Source: CAYOXX01 sp964408025 (GTDB lineage: Bacteria; Acidobacteriota; DATKUA01). From it: a stretch of 50,035 nucleotides of DNA. Under the pieces are notes generated by a model. That model ran no database searches and was not told the DNA's origin. It worked only from the letters and a program-made list of their open reading frames with translations. Every line of letters starts with the position of its first letter. Position 1 is the stretch's first letter. Made by a program: the position numbers and the translations under genes. Below are positions 36,136 to 46,418 of this stretch, piece after piece. The stretch covers positions 1-50,035 of the forward strand of contig CAYOXX010000013.1 of NCBI GenBank assembly GCA_964408025.1, written 5' to 3'.

Positions 36136-36260
36136 GAACTATCCACGTCTTCTCGACGATGGTGATCGGGTCGATGTAGAGACTGCGATCGGACCCGGTG
36201 CAACCCCACTTGTCGTATTAGAGGCTACGGACGTCGTGGTGCCGAAGCTGTGGCTTGCGC
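36136..36260 (-). pseudogene. Remnant of a CBM60-like C-terminal module
   Basis: In one minus-strand frame it reads HHDVRSL-stop-YDKWGCTGSDRSLYID, then PITIVEKTWIVP and a stop. It aligns without gaps to the last 35 or so residues of the GH10 protein (RHELRIHYPNDYFENNADRNLYID). One internal TAA and the missing catalytic domain make it a dead fragment of a paralogue. Confidence 0.75.
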
Positions 36261-36312
36261 CACTGTGATTCTTTCGCCGCCGCTCCTATTCGCCAGCCCC
36301 AAGGCGCCGTTC

Positions 36313-36341
36313 TTGACACCCATGAGGCCTGGTGGTAAATT
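36313..36341 (+). promoter_or_regulatory. Sigma-70-type promoter of tdh-kbl
   Basis: A perfect TTGACA (36313-36318) and TAAATT (36336-36341) are separated by 17 bp. It would give a leader of about 97 bases before the tdh start, long enough for an attenuator, though I see no clear one. Confidence 0.65.
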
Positions 36342-36444
36342 CTGCTCTCCCGGGCGGACCGTGAGGCGTGGCCTTCTTTCGCCGGGAATCCCGGAGGAGA
36401 GGTTCTTGTGATCCCACTCGCGATCAGCGCATAGGAGGTATCTC

Positions 36445-37560
36445 TTGGCTGAGAAAATGAATGCAGTAGTGAAGGTCAAGCCCGAGCTGGGGGCGGTTTA
36501 CCAGGAGGTTGGAATCCCCGAGATCGCTCCCGACCAGGTGCTTGTCAGGGTCAGGGCGACATCGATCTGCGGCACCGACGTCCACATCTACAAATGGGAC
36601 CCCTGGAGCGACGGCCGCATCGGCGCCGCGGCGCTGCCGCAGATCCTCGGCCACGAGGTGGCAGGCGAGGTGCTCGAGGTCGGCGACCACGTCAAGCGGA
36701 TCAAGGTGGGCGACTACATCAGCGCCGAGACGCACATCCCTCACCCGGGCGACCTGCAGGCACTCCTGGGGCAGATGCACATCGGCGAGCGTATGAAGAT
36801 CCTGGGCGTCGACATGAACGGCTGCTTCGCCGAGTACTTTGCGGTACCGGAGGTGGTCTGCTGGGTCAACGACGAGTCGATACCGCCCGAGTTCGCCACC
36901 GTGCAGGAGCCGCTGGGAAACGCCACCTACGCGGTCCTGGGCGAGGACAACGACGTAGCCGGCAAGTCGATGGTGCTAATCGGCGACGGCCCGATATCGC
37001 TTTTCGCCGTCGGCGTGGCCCGCGTCTGCGGCGTCACCCAGATATTCCTGGTCGGCAAGTACGACTTCAACATGGAGATCGGCAAGCGGATGGGCGCCGA
37101 CCACCTGCTCTACGCCAACCGCGACGACGTTGACCGCATCGCCTACGTCAAGGACCACACCGGCGGCTACGGCGCCGACATCGTCCTCGACATGGCCGGC
37201 AGCCCCCAGGCGCTGGACGAGGGGTTCAAGTACCTGCGCAAGGGCGGGCGCTTCACCGCCTTCGGCATCAGCGCCGACACACCGGCCGCCATCGACTACA
37301 ACAACGGCATCGTCTTCAAGGGCTCGCAGGTGCACGGCATCAGCGGGCGACGCATGTTCGACACCTGGTACCGCGTGCGCAACTTCCTCTCCTCCGGCCG
37401 GCTCGACATCTCGCCCGTCATCACCCACATGTTCGACCTCGAGGACTACGAAAAGGGCTTCAAAGAGATGATTACCCGGCCGCGGGCCAGCGCCAAGGTG
37501 ATCCTCTTCCCCGACCACGCAGAGCTGGAGGCGGCACGCCGGCGAAGCGGCATCGGGTAA
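36445..37560 (+). CDS. tdh: L-threonine 3-dehydrogenase-like zinc alcohol dehydrogenase
   Basis: 371 residues, MDR family. It oxidises L-threonine to 2-amino-3-ketobutyrate with NAD+. Catalytic-zinc region: SICGTDVHIY and GHEVAGEV. The four structural-zinc cysteines of E. coli Tdh are all replaced in an ungapped alignment (His, Asp, Ala, Gly in AETHIPHPGDLQALLGQMHI). The start is TTG 36445, with a strong AGGAGG site 6 bases upstream; ATG 36457 is the alternative. Position directly before kbl strongly supports the threonine role. Confidence 0.9.
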   Translation: MAEKMNAVVKVKPELGAVYQEVGIPEIAPDQVLVRVRATSICGTDVHIYKWDPWSDGRIGAAALPQILGHEVAGEVLEVGDHVKRIKVGDYISAETHIPHPGDLQALLGQMHIGERMKILGVDMNGCFAEYFAVPEVVCWVNDESIPPEFATVQEPLGNATYAVLGEDNDVAGKSMVLIGDGPISLFAVGVARVCGVTQIFLVGKYDFNMEIGKRMGADHLLYANRDDVDRIAYVKDHTGGYGADIVLDMAGSPQALDEGFKYLRKGGRFTAFGISADTPAAIDYNNGIVFKGSQVHGISGRRMFDTWYRVRNFLSSGRLDISPVITHMFDLEDYEKGFKEMITRPRASAKVILFPDHAELEAARRRSGIG

Positions 37561-37605
37561 GGCACAGAAAGCAACGCTAACCACCCTTAGCAGAGGAGGA
37601 GGAGA

Positions 37606-38808
<1,203 letters not shown>

Positions 38809-38831
38809 AGGATTCCTTTGTGAGAGTTCGA

Positions 38832-38854
38832 GGGCGGGCCGATCCGGCCCGCCC
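38832..38854 (+). terminator. Intrinsic-type terminator after kbl
   Basis: GGGCGGGCCG and CGGCCCGCCC form a perfect 10-bp stem with a 3-base loop, 23 bases after the kbl stop, followed by a T-rich ATCTTATTTA. Confidence 0.8.
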
Positions 38855-38999
38855 ATCTTATTTAACCGGCGTCACCTCGGCTCGCCGAGCTTTTATTACC
38901 GCGGCAAACAAAGTGGAGTTATAGCAGCGCTGAGATTCACGGCAAAGGGCTACGGGATGGACAAACCACAGCGAGAAAAGCGGGCAGGCTACGCACCTG

Positions 39000-39028
39000 T
39001 TAGCACACCGGTAGAATTCTTGTATAAT
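39000..39028 (+). promoter_or_regulatory. Promoter of the Kelch gene
   Basis: TATAAT (39023-39028) with TTAGCA (39000-39005) 17 bp upstream. It lies 42 bases before the ATG. Confidence 0.6.
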
Positions 39029-39070
39029 GGCTGCTCCAGTTAGTAGACCCGGGAAAGGAGCGGATCACCA

Positions 39071-40603
39071 ATGCGGAAAGCCAGAAGCCATACCCACAGC
39101 GGAGTTACCAAGACCGCCCTACCACTCCTGCTTGCCCTTCTCGTAATCGCCGCCTCCCCCGGAGCTGCTCGTGAGAAGTGGAAAGAGCTTTCCCCTGTGC
39201 ACACGCCAGCGGGCCGCGACGATCACATGATGGCCTTCGACAGCGACCGCGGTCTGGTTGTGATGTTCGGGGGCGACAACGCCGGCAATCCCACCTGGAT
39301 TTGGAACGGAGAGGACTGGCGGAACCTGCGCATCAGTGGGCCCGCGGTCAGGCGCGAATCGGCCTTGGCATACGATAGCCGCCGCAAAGTGGTGGTGATG
39401 TTCGGCGGCTACGACTACGTCATCGACAACGAATCCACCTGGGAGTTCGACGGAGAGGTGTGGACGCAGGTCGTCCCCGAGGACTCACCCGCCGGCCGCA
39501 GCGACCACGCGATGGTCTTCGACAGCGACAGCGGCCTCGTAATCATGTTCGGCGGCGAGAGGGTGGACGACAATACCTGGGGTTACGACGGCTCCGACTG
39601 GTTTAAGGTCAATCCCGAAGGCAACACCCCCGGCGGCCGCTGGGGCCATGCCATGGCCTACGACAGCGACCGCAAGAGGATAGTGCTCTTCGGCGGGATA
39701 TCCGACAACGCGATCATGAACGACACCTGGGAATGGAAGGGTACGCGGTGGGTTGACGTCTCCCCGGCGGCTGAGGACAGCCCACCTCCCATGCGCGACC
39801 ACGTGATGGTCTACGACTCCCTCCGCAAGCGAGTGGTCCTCTTCGGGGGCCGTGACGATGGCCCGGAAGGATTCGACCAGACCTGGGAGTGGGACGGCAG
39901 CAGCTGGACCGAGATCAACACCTCCGTCAACCCATCTGCGCGCCACGAGTGCGCCGCGGCCTACGACAGTTGGCGCGACAGAACGGTGCTCTTCGGCGGC
40001 AGCAGCGAGGGTGCCGAGGATCGCTACAAAGACGATACCTGGTGGTACCCCAATAATCCGCCCGTCATCGAACACGAGCCGATTCTCGGCGTGTTCCCGA
40101 ACAGGCCGCTGGAGGTATCCGCCGAAATAGTCGACTACGACGAAGACGGCATCGAGGCCAGGGTGTTTTACAGGCGCGAGGGTGACGCGAGTTTCCGTTC
40201 CCTACCGATGCAGGGGCTTACAGGAGCCGGCTTCGCGGCTACAATTCCCGCCGAAGATGTTCTTCAAGGCGGGCTGGAGTACTACATCAGGGCCACCGAT
40301 CCCGACGGCAGTGGCCGCCACGGATTCAACGGCACCCGCGATACTCCCTACCGCGTGTCCGTCAGCGACGTTGGTTCTCTAAAGGTCTACATCATGCCGA
40401 GGACCGCCCGCAAGCGCGGAGCCCTCTGGAGAATCCTCGGCACGGAAGAATGGCTCAAGTCGGGCACGGCAGTCAGGAATCTCGAGCCGGGAGAGGTGAC
40501 CGTTCAATTCAAAACCATCAGCAATTGGAGAAAGCCCAAGAGCGAAACGGTGACCATCATCAACGGCAGAAGAACCACCCTGACGTTCGAGTACGTGCGC
40601 TGA
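39071..40603 (+). CDS. Exported Kelch-repeat protein
   Basis: 510 residues with a signal peptide ending near GAAR (about 1-36). About six Kelch repeats (about 45-325) show the pattern H-x-M-AYDS-x8-VLFGG followed by TWEWDG, which would build a beta-propeller. A beta-sandwich follows (about 335-435). The last 80 residues (GSLKVYIMPRTARKRGALWRI to LTFEYVR) look like a PEGA-like strand repeat found at the end of secreted proteins. Binding partner unknown. AAAGGAGCGG is the ribosome site. Confidence 0.85.
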   Translation: MRKARSHTHSGVTKTALPLLLALLVIAASPGAAREKWKELSPVHTPAGRDDHMMAFDSDRGLVVMFGGDNAGNPTWIWNGEDWRNLRISGPAVRRESALAYDSRRKVVVMFGGYDYVIDNESTWEFDGEVWTQVVPEDSPAGRSDHAMVFDSDSGLVIMFGGERVDDNTWGYDGSDWFKVNPEGNTPGGRWGHAMAYDSDRKRIVLFGGISDNAIMNDTWEWKGTRWVDVSPAAEDSPPPMRDHVMVYDSLRKRVVLFGGRDDGPEGFDQTWEWDGSSWTEINTSVNPSARHECAAAYDSWRDRTVLFGGSSEGAEDRYKDDTWWYPNNPPVIEHEPILGVFPNRPLEVSAEIVDYDEDGIEARVFYRREGDASFRSLPMQGLTGAGFAATIPAEDVLQGGLEYYIRATDPDGSGRHGFNGTRDTPYRVSVSDVGSLKVYIMPRTARKRGALWRILGTEEWLKSGTAVRNLEPGEVTVQFKTISNWRKPKSETVTIINGRRTTLTFEYVR

Positions 40604-40666
40604 CAGGTAACATCGTTTAAATGGTACAGCCGCCGGTTCTCAAGCACATCCGCCTAACACAAAGCA

Positions 40667-40732
40667 TCTAGATGTCGTAAAGCGGCCCGTCTTGCCAAAG
40701 TTGGCAAGACGGGCCGCTTTACGACATCTAGA
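40667..40732. repeat. Perfect 32-bp inverted repeat
   Basis: Arms 40667-40698 and 40701-40732 are exact reverse complements separated by two bases. The arms begin TCTAGATGTCGTAAAGCGG. The element lies between the Kelch and permease genes and could act as a terminator, though no T-tract follows immediately (a run of eight T is about 20 bases further on). It is far longer than an ordinary terminator. Confidence 0.85.
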
Positions 40733-40892
40733 GCCAAAGTAGGTTGACTGTCTTTTTTTTCCCGTCACCGCGTTTTCATCTTTTGCACTCTTGCGTAGCC
40801 CCGCCGGGAGACCCGTTCGTTCGCGCGGAGGATTCCGCGTTCGGCGGCGGAGCGCCGTTGCCGCTATACTGGTTCGGGGGATCGGCGATCCG

Positions 40893-42269
40893 ATGGGAAA
40901 CGACTTCGAGGCAGACATCTTCGGCAACGGGCTCCAGAGGAAGCTCGGACCGCTTACGGCTACGGCGATCGTCGTCGCCAACATGATCGGCGCCGGGATA
41001 TTCACCACCTCCGGCATCATGGCCGCCCAGCTGCCCGGACCCGCGTGGGTGCTTTTCTGCTGGCTGTTTTGCGGCCTGATCGCGATCTCCGGCGCACTCT
41101 GCTACGCCGAGCTCGCAACCCGAATGCCCGAGGCCGGCGGCGAGTACGTATACCTCCGTAGGCTCTACCACCCGGCGCTGGGATTCATGACCGGCTGGAC
41201 CAGCTTCTTCATCGGCTTCTCGGCCCCGATCGCGCTCTCGGCACTCGCCTTCAGCGAGTACCTGTTCGCCGGCCTGGCCCACCGGTTCCCGGCCTCGTCC
41301 CCGCAGCAGTTCTGGCTCATCAAGAAGGCGGTGGCGGTAGCCGTGATCGCGACCTTCACCGCCCTGCACTACGTCGGCCTGCGCCTGGGAGCGCGGGTGC
41401 AGAACCTGCTGACGGCCCTGAAGATCGCTATCATCCTCGGGCTCGCCTGCGCGGGACTGGCCTTCGGGAGCGGCGATTGGGCCAACCTCTCATTCGACGT
41501 GAGCGGCTCGGCCGGGAGGGGCGGGGGAATGGCGCTCGGCGCTGCCATGATCATGGTGATGTTCTCCTACAGCGGCTGGAACGCCAGCGCCTACATCGCC
41601 GGCGAACTGAAGCGGCCCCGTTCCACGCTGCCCATCTCCCTGGTCGCGGGGACCTCCATCGTGATATTCCTCTATCTCGCCCTCAATATCTTCATCTTCC
41701 GCTCCGCGCCCTACGCCGAGCTGCAGGGAGTGGTCGCCGTTGTCGAGGTGGCGGCAGTCTCGGCCTTCGACAACTGGGTGGCCTACCTCCTGGGCGGCTT
41801 GATCGGCCTGGCGATGCTCTCCTCGCTGAGCGCATTCGTGCTGATCGGGCCGAGGGTCTACTACGCCATGGCGCGCGACCGGCTGTTCTTCCCCTTCGCC
41901 GGCCAGGTCCATCGGCGTTACGGGGTGCCCAGCATCGCCATAGCCGTGCAGGGATTGACGGCGGCTGTAATGGTTGCCGTCGGGTCGATCGAGCAGCTCC
42001 TGATCTACGTCGGATTCGCGCTCGGAATATTCCCCTGGATGGCAGTGGCGGGCCTCTTCATCGCCCGCAGGCGGTGCGTCGGCGAGGAGTCCGCGGCGGC
42101 GGCGTGGGGATATCCGTTCGTACCGATATTCTTTCTCCTCAGCACGCTGGCCCTGATGGTCCTCGCATTCGTTGAGAGGCCACTCGAATCGTCGGCCGCC
42201 GTCGTCACGGTGATGCTCGGGCTCCCCTGCTATCGGTTCCTGATCAGGAAGGCCGGTCGCGCGGAGTAA
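40893..42269 (+). CDS. APC-family amino acid permease
   Basis: 458 residues with about 12 membrane segments. It begins with the APC signature (LTATAIVVANMIGAGIFTTSG), then CYAELATRMPEAGGEYVYLRR and FSYSGWNASAYIAGELKRPRSTLP. It imports or exchanges amino acids at the inner membrane; the substrate cannot be told. Start ATG 40893 is preferred because upstream frame has no similarity. Confidence 0.92.
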   Translation: MGNDFEADIFGNGLQRKLGPLTATAIVVANMIGAGIFTTSGIMAAQLPGPAWVLFCWLFCGLIAISGALCYAELATRMPEAGGEYVYLRRLYHPALGFMTGWTSFFIGFSAPIALSALAFSEYLFAGLAHRFPASSPQQFWLIKKAVAVAVIATFTALHYVGLRLGARVQNLLTALKIAIILGLACAGLAFGSGDWANLSFDVSGSAGRGGGMALGAAMIMVMFSYSGWNASAYIAGELKRPRSTLPISLVAGTSIVIFLYLALNIFIFRSAPYAELQGVVAVVEVAAVSAFDNWVAYLLGGLIGLAMLSSLSAFVLIGPRVYYAMARDRLFFPFAGQVHRRYGVPSIAIAVQGLTAAVMVAVGSIEQLLIYVGFALGIFPWMAVAGLFIARRRCVGEESAAAAWGYPFVPIFFLLSTLALMVLAFVERPLESSAAVVTVMLGLPCYRFLIRKAGRAE

Positions 42270-42421
42270 GGTTCGCGGGGCCGCCGCGGCCAACCAGGAG
42301 CCCTCCTTCAATTTCGTCCCGGGAGCCCGGCAGGTACATGGAGGAGGGGCGTTTATGCCCCCCGCTTCGCTTCCACCTTCGGCGGATTGCCTCTGCCGAC
42401 CGGTTTGCGCCTTCAGCGGTG

Positions 42422-43186
42422 CTAATCCTGGTGCTCTTCGAGCTTGGTGGCGAAGTACTTGAAGATGTCGATCGGCGTCGGGAAGATGATGGTGCTGGTC
42501 TTCTCGGTGCTGATCTCGACCAGCGTCTGCAGGTAGCGTAGCTGGATTGTAACCGGCTCGCGGGCGATGATCGCGGCCGCCTCGCTGAGCTTGTAGGAGG
42601 CCATTAGCTCGCCCTCGGCGTGGATGATCTTGGCCCGCTTTTCGCGCTCGGCCTCGGCCTGGCGGGCCATGACGCGCTGCATTTCGACCGGCAGGTCTAC
42701 GTGCTTGATCTCGACCATCGAGACCTTGATGCCCCAGGGGTCTGTCGAGGCGTCGAGGATCTCCTGCAGGCTCCGGTTGAGGTGCTCGCGCTCGCTGAGC
42801 AGCGTGTCGAGCTCGACCTCGCCGAGCACGCTGCGCAGCGTCGTCTGCGCCAGCTGGCTGGTGGCGAACATGTAGTTCTCGACCTCGATCACCGCCTTGG
42901 TGGGGCTCATGACGCGGTAGTAGATGACGGCGTTGACCTTCACCGATACGTTGTCCTTGGTGATGATGTCCTGCGGCGGGACGTCGTGGGCGATCGTCCG
43001 CAGGCTGATGCGGACCATCTGGTCGATGCCGGTGAAGACCAGGATCAGGCCCGGTCCCTTCTCGCCGATCAGGCGCCCGAGCCGGAAGATGACTCCGCGC
43101 TCGTACTCGTTGAGCACGCGCAGCGAGCTGAGGATGTAGAGTATGATGATGGCCAGTCCCACGCCAAAGGCAACCAGTGTACCCAT
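42422..43186 (-). CDS. Slipin (stomatin-like SPFH/Band 7 protein)
   Basis: 254 residues. A membrane anchor is at about 4-24, then an SPFH domain (RVLNEYERGVIFRLGR, GPGLILVFTGIDQMVRISLR) and a coiled C-terminal part (QRVMARQAEAEREKRAKIIHAEGE). Slipins cluster with NfeD proteins, as here, in a membrane microdomain/proteolysis module. It is last in the three-gene minus-strand unit. Confidence 0.94.
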   Translation of the reverse strand: MGTLVAFGVGLAIIILYILSSLRVLNEYERGVIFRLGRLIGEKGPGLILVFTGIDQMVRISLRTIAHDVPPQDIITKDNVSVKVNAVIYYRVMSPTKAVIEVENYMFATSQLAQTTLRSVLGEVELDTLLSEREHLNRSLQEILDASTDPWGIKVSMVEIKHVDLPVEMQRVMARQAEAEREKRAKIIHAEGELMASYKLSEAAAIIAREPVTIQLRYLQTLVEISTEKTSTIIFPTPIDIFKYFATKLEEHQD

Positions 43187-43235
43187 TGTTCGAGCCTCCT
43201 TGCCCCGCGTCCCGGCCGAGCCGGGATCGGGTCTG

Positions 43236-43511
43236 CTATAGCTTTCTGACGCGGAGGGTCATCCGCTCGACGCCCTCCACCACGATGCTGTCGCCCTCCG
43301 CGAGCTCTTCGTTGCTCTTGACCTGCCAGAGCTCGCCGTGCACGAATGCCCTGCCGCCGCGGAAGACACCCTCCTCGCCGACGATCCCCTCGGCGCCGGT
43401 CTCTACCCTGCCCCGGTGGGCCTTGATCGACAGGTAGATCAGTATGGCGGCGATGACGACGACGGTCACCGTCGCCGGAAGCCAGATGATTATCGGTTCC
43501 GGAAAGTACAC
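43236..43511 (-). CDS. Short NfeD-like protein (membrane anchor plus OB domain)
   Basis: 91 residues. One membrane segment is at about 8-28. The C-terminal OB fold (GRVETGAEGIVGEEGVFRGGRAFVHGELWQV) parallels the end of the long NfeD upstream. It lacks the protease domain. Lies between long nfeD and slipin. Confidence 0.85.
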   Translation of the reverse strand: MYFPEPIIIWLPATVTVVVIAAILIYLSIKAHRGRVETGAEGIVGEEGVFRGGRAFVHGELWQVKSNEELAEGDSIVVEGVERMTLRVRKL

Positions 43512-43541
43512 TATCTGTTCTCCGCCCTCCGCCCTCTGCCC

Positions 43542-44876
43542 TCAGGCTTTCTTCACGCGCAGCTTCATGCGGTCGATGGCCTCGACGACGAAGGCGTCGC
43601 CCTCCTCGAGCCCCGCCGCGTCTGCGAGGCTCCACAGTTCGCCGTGGACGAACGCCTTACCGCCTCGAATCTCGCCGCGCTCGCCGACGATGCCCTGCTT
43701 GCCGGTCTCCACCTTGCGCAGGTGCGCCCTGACGACGAGGCGCAGCAGGAACAGTGCGATCAGTGCGAATGCGGCGGTGAACGGCACGGCCTGCCAGATG
43801 CTGAGCCGCATCTCCGGAATCGGCCCCTCGAACAGCATCAGGGCGCCGAAGATCATGCATACGATGCCGCCCAGGGTCAGCAGGCCGAAGCTGGCGATCT
43901 TGAACTCGAGCACGAAGAGGAATATTGCGATGCCGATCAGCAGGAGCCCGGCCCAGTTAACCGGCAGCACCTGGAAGGCGATCGAGGCCAGCACCAGGCA
44001 GATGACGCCGACCGCTCCGGGCAGTATCAAGCCGGGGTTTGTGAACTCTATGTAGAGCCCGATGACGCCGATGGTGCCCAGCAGCAGGGCGATCATCGGG
44101 TTGGAGAGGTAGCTGAGGAACTGCTGCCGCAGGTCCATCTCGACCGGGACTATGGTCGCGCCGGCCGTGCTCACCGTCACCACCTCCGGCTCCTCGTCCT
44201 CGATGGCGAAGCGCCGGATCTGGCGGCCGTCCAGGCGCTCGAGGATCTCGTCCACCGACTCGGCGGTGAAGTCGATCAGCCCGTAGCGCAGCGCCTCGCG
44301 CTCGGTGTAGGCCTCGCTCTCCTCGATGGCGGCCATCGCCCGCGGCACCGTGGTCTCCTCCATCGGGACGTCGGGGTTGCGATGCCGCCCGCGCACAAGC
44401 GTGCGCAGGAAGGCGCCGCTGTCGCGCCTGGCCTTCTCGAGCAGCGTGCGGAAGCTCTCGTTGTCGCTCTCGCCGCTCAGCAGCACCGGCGTCGCCGCCC
44501 CGGTTCGGGTGCCGGGCGCCATCGCCGCCACGTCGCAGGCCATCAGGATGTAGAAGCCGGCGCTGGCCGCCTTCGCCCCCCTGGGGCTGACGAAGCCGAC
44601 CACCGGACGCTCCGAGGCCAGGATCGCCTGGATGATCCGCTCCATGGCGTTGACCATCCCGCCCGGCGTCTGCATGCGGATCAAGATCAGCTCCGCACGC
44701 GCCGCGTTGGCTTCCTGGATGCCCTCGATCACGTAGTCGGCGCTGACGCCGTGCACCACGTCGTTGAAGTCGATCAGGTAGACCTCGTTGCGCGTCTCCC
44801 CCTGACCGCTCGCCAGGCCGGCCAGGCCGGCGGCGATACAGATTACTATCAGGGCTCTTCGGATGTGCTTAGTCAT
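43542..44876 (-). CDS. Long NfeD: membrane-bound ClpP-class serine protease
   Basis: 444 residues. The signal peptide covers about 1-24. The protease domain runs to about 215, with nucleophile Ser105 in GAKAASAGF and general base Lys148 in LLEKARRD (Ser-Lys dyad, as in the Pyrococcus NfeD peptidase PH1510). Four to five membrane segments lie at about 250-385. A C-terminal OB domain follows. It is thought to cleave stomatin-type partners; a slipin gene lies two genes downstream. Confidence 0.93.
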   Translation of the reverse strand: MTKHIRRALIVICIAAGLAGLASGQGETRNEVYLIDFNDVVHGVSADYVIEGIQEANAARAELILIRMQTPGGMVNAMERIIQAILASERPVVGFVSPRGAKAASAGFYILMACDVAAMAPGTRTGAATPVLLSGESDNESFRTLLEKARRDSGAFLRTLVRGRHRNPDVPMEETTVPRAMAAIEESEAYTEREALRYGLIDFTAESVDEILERLDGRQIRRFAIEDEEPEVVTVSTAGATIVPVEMDLRQQFLSYLSNPMIALLLGTIGVIGLYIEFTNPGLILPGAVGVICLVLASIAFQVLPVNWAGLLLIGIAIFLFVLEFKIASFGLLTLGGIVCMIFGALMLFEGPIPEMRLSIWQAVPFTAAFALIALFLLRLVVRAHLRKVETGKQGIVGERGEIRGGKAFVHGELWSLADAAGLEEGDAFVVEAIDRMKLRVKKA

Positions 44877-45297
44877 ACCTACATCTTAAGTACTACGAGG
44901 CCGAGGCGTCAACAGTTCAACGACACCGCTGATCCCGCCGGGGAGGGCCGCGCGGCTATCGGAAAGGATAGGATTAACCACAGAGAGCATCCGCCGCGGC
45001 GGAACCACAGAGGGGAGACAATGCTCATTGACTTCCGGTGCCTCTCCGAAACCGCTGCGGTAAAGGAGAAGAAAGGCGAGCCACAAGAGGCTGGGTTTCT
45101 TCTCTGCGTCGAAGAATAAGGTTCAACCGCTGATACAGCCGAGTTCTACGCGAAGAAAAATTATTCTTATCTCCCTCATCCTCTGCGGTCTCTGTGGTGA
45201 AAACGGGGGTCCTCAGCCCGAGGCTGACAAGTTCAGGACACCCTTACGGCTTCGCGCTCTGTAGTCTCTGTGGCTAATAAACAGCCACTAATGAGAA
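44877..45297. other. Intergenic region of degenerate repeats
   Basis: Contains CCGCCGCGGCGG near 44990, several CTCTGTGG words in both orientations, and the REP-like element at 45209-45239. No gene is supported. Confidence 0.55.
45209..45239. repeat. REP-like palindromic element, copy 2
   Basis: Outer arm GTCCT, then CAGCC-CGA-GGCTG, then ACAAGTTC, then outer arm AGGAC. The inner part is as in copy 1 at 24765-24799, while both outer arms differ but still pair. Confidence 0.65.
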
Positions 45298-45864
45298 CTA
45301 GTCAACCAGAGCGCGGGCGAGTATCAGGGCCTGCTTCCGGGCGTTCTTGCTGATTTCATCTGGGATTGTGCAGAACGGGACGACGAGCTCGCCGGTTTTC
45401 CTCATCTGGGCGAAGTCGCAGACACGGTCGAACACCTGGCCGACGAGGTCGGCGTTCCCCTCGATCGGCCCCATGCAGGTTACCAGGAGGGCCGTGGGCT
45501 TGCCGTCGAGCGTGGAAATGTGGTTCTCCATCCCGTAACCCTTCACCTGACTGAGGCCCCGGTTGAGGAGAGCATGCATGGCGGCCGGGAAGCTCCAACA
45601 ATACAGCGGGCTGGCGAATACGAGGGCGTCGGCCGCGGCGAGCCGTGAGAAAAGCTCGTTCGCGTCGTCGCTGGTTTGCGCGCACTTGAAATCCTCGCTT
45701 CCCTGGCAAGCGAGGCAGCCGATGCAGTCGTTGACGTTGAACTTGCGGAGTTCAATGCGCTCAAGGTTGTGGCCGTTGGACTCCAACTCCTCCTCGACCC
45801 AGCCGAGGACCGTGGCCGTGTTGCCGCTCTCGTGCGGACTGGCCATGATTGTCAACACGTTCAT
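45298..45864 (-). CDS. Flavodoxin-like NAD(P)H-dependent FMN reductase
   Basis: 188 residues. The FMN-phosphate loop SPHESGNT is at 9-16; the flavin contact is FASPLYCWSFPAAMHALLNR. A ferredoxin-like Cys group (DCIGCLACQGSEDFKC) is also present, as in iron-sulfur flavoproteins. It probably reduces quinones or other small acceptors. Confidence 0.88.
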   Translation of the reverse strand: MNVLTIMASPHESGNTATVLGWVEEELESNGHNLERIELRKFNVNDCIGCLACQGSEDFKCAQTSDDANELFSRLAAADALVFASPLYCWSFPAAMHALLNRGLSQVKGYGMENHISTLDGKPTALLVTCMGPIEGNADLVGQVFDRVCDFAQMRKTGELVVPFCTIPDEISKNARKQALILARALVD

Positions 45865-45968
45865 TTCCTACTACCTCTCAATCGAATGCGATGGATGTCC
45901 TCAGGGTAGATATTATAAAGAAGAAGGCGTATCGAAAAGCTATCAAATAATTGATATTTGGTGCTTTG

Positions 45969-46418
45969 TCAAGAGATCAGTTCGATTTCGTCGCCGACAT
46001 TAATGCGGCCGCCGCAGGCGACGCGTGCGAAGACGCCCTCGCGCGGCATGACGCAGTCGCCGGCCAACTCGTAGACGGCGCAGCGGTCGTGGCACTCTTT
46101 GCCGATCTGCATTACCTCGAACTCGACGTCGTCGCCGAGGCGCAGGCGGTCGCCGACGGCGAGGCTTACCAGGTCGATGCCGGACGTGGTGAAGTTCTCG
46201 GCGAAGGAGCCGGGGCCGACGTCGAGGCCCGCGGCTACCATCTTGGCGATGCTCTCGCCGGCCAGCAGGCTCACCTGGCGGCGCGGCTCGCCGGCGTGGG
46301 CGTCGCCCTCGATGCCGTGGCCGGCGCGCAGCTCCGCCGAGGGGACGTTTTCCTTCTTCGTCCCTCTGCGTTCGCCGATGGAGATGGCTACTATTGTTCC
46401 GCTCGCGCCACTACCCAT
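45969..46418 (-). CDS. MOSC domain protein
   Basis: 149 residues. A stand-alone MOSC domain: GIEGDAHAG, QVSLLAGESIAKM, GSFAENFTTSGIDL, and the conserved Cys in IGKECHDRCAVY. MOSC domains bind molybdenum cofactor sulfur. A molybdoenzyme is encoded in this window at 21401-24358, but the two are not adjacent, so a functional link is only possible. ATG 46418 is preferred. Confidence 0.88.
   Translation of the reverse strand: MGSGASGTIVAISIGERRGTKKENVPSAELRAGHGIEGDAHAGEPRRQVSLLAGESIAKMVAAGLDVGPGSFAENFTTSGIDLVSLAVGDRLRLGDDVEFEVMQIGKECHDRCAVYELAGDCVMPREGVFARVACGGRINVGDEIELIS

Noticed and set aside
36342..36444. Riboswitch or attenuator in the tdh leader
   Set aside because: The leader is long enough, but I found no glycine-riboswitch core or convincing alternative hairpins.
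43338..45119. A 593-codon forward frame across the NfeD genes
   Set aside because: It is antisense to well-supported NfeD genes, rich in low-complexity Asp/Gln/His, and has no domain.
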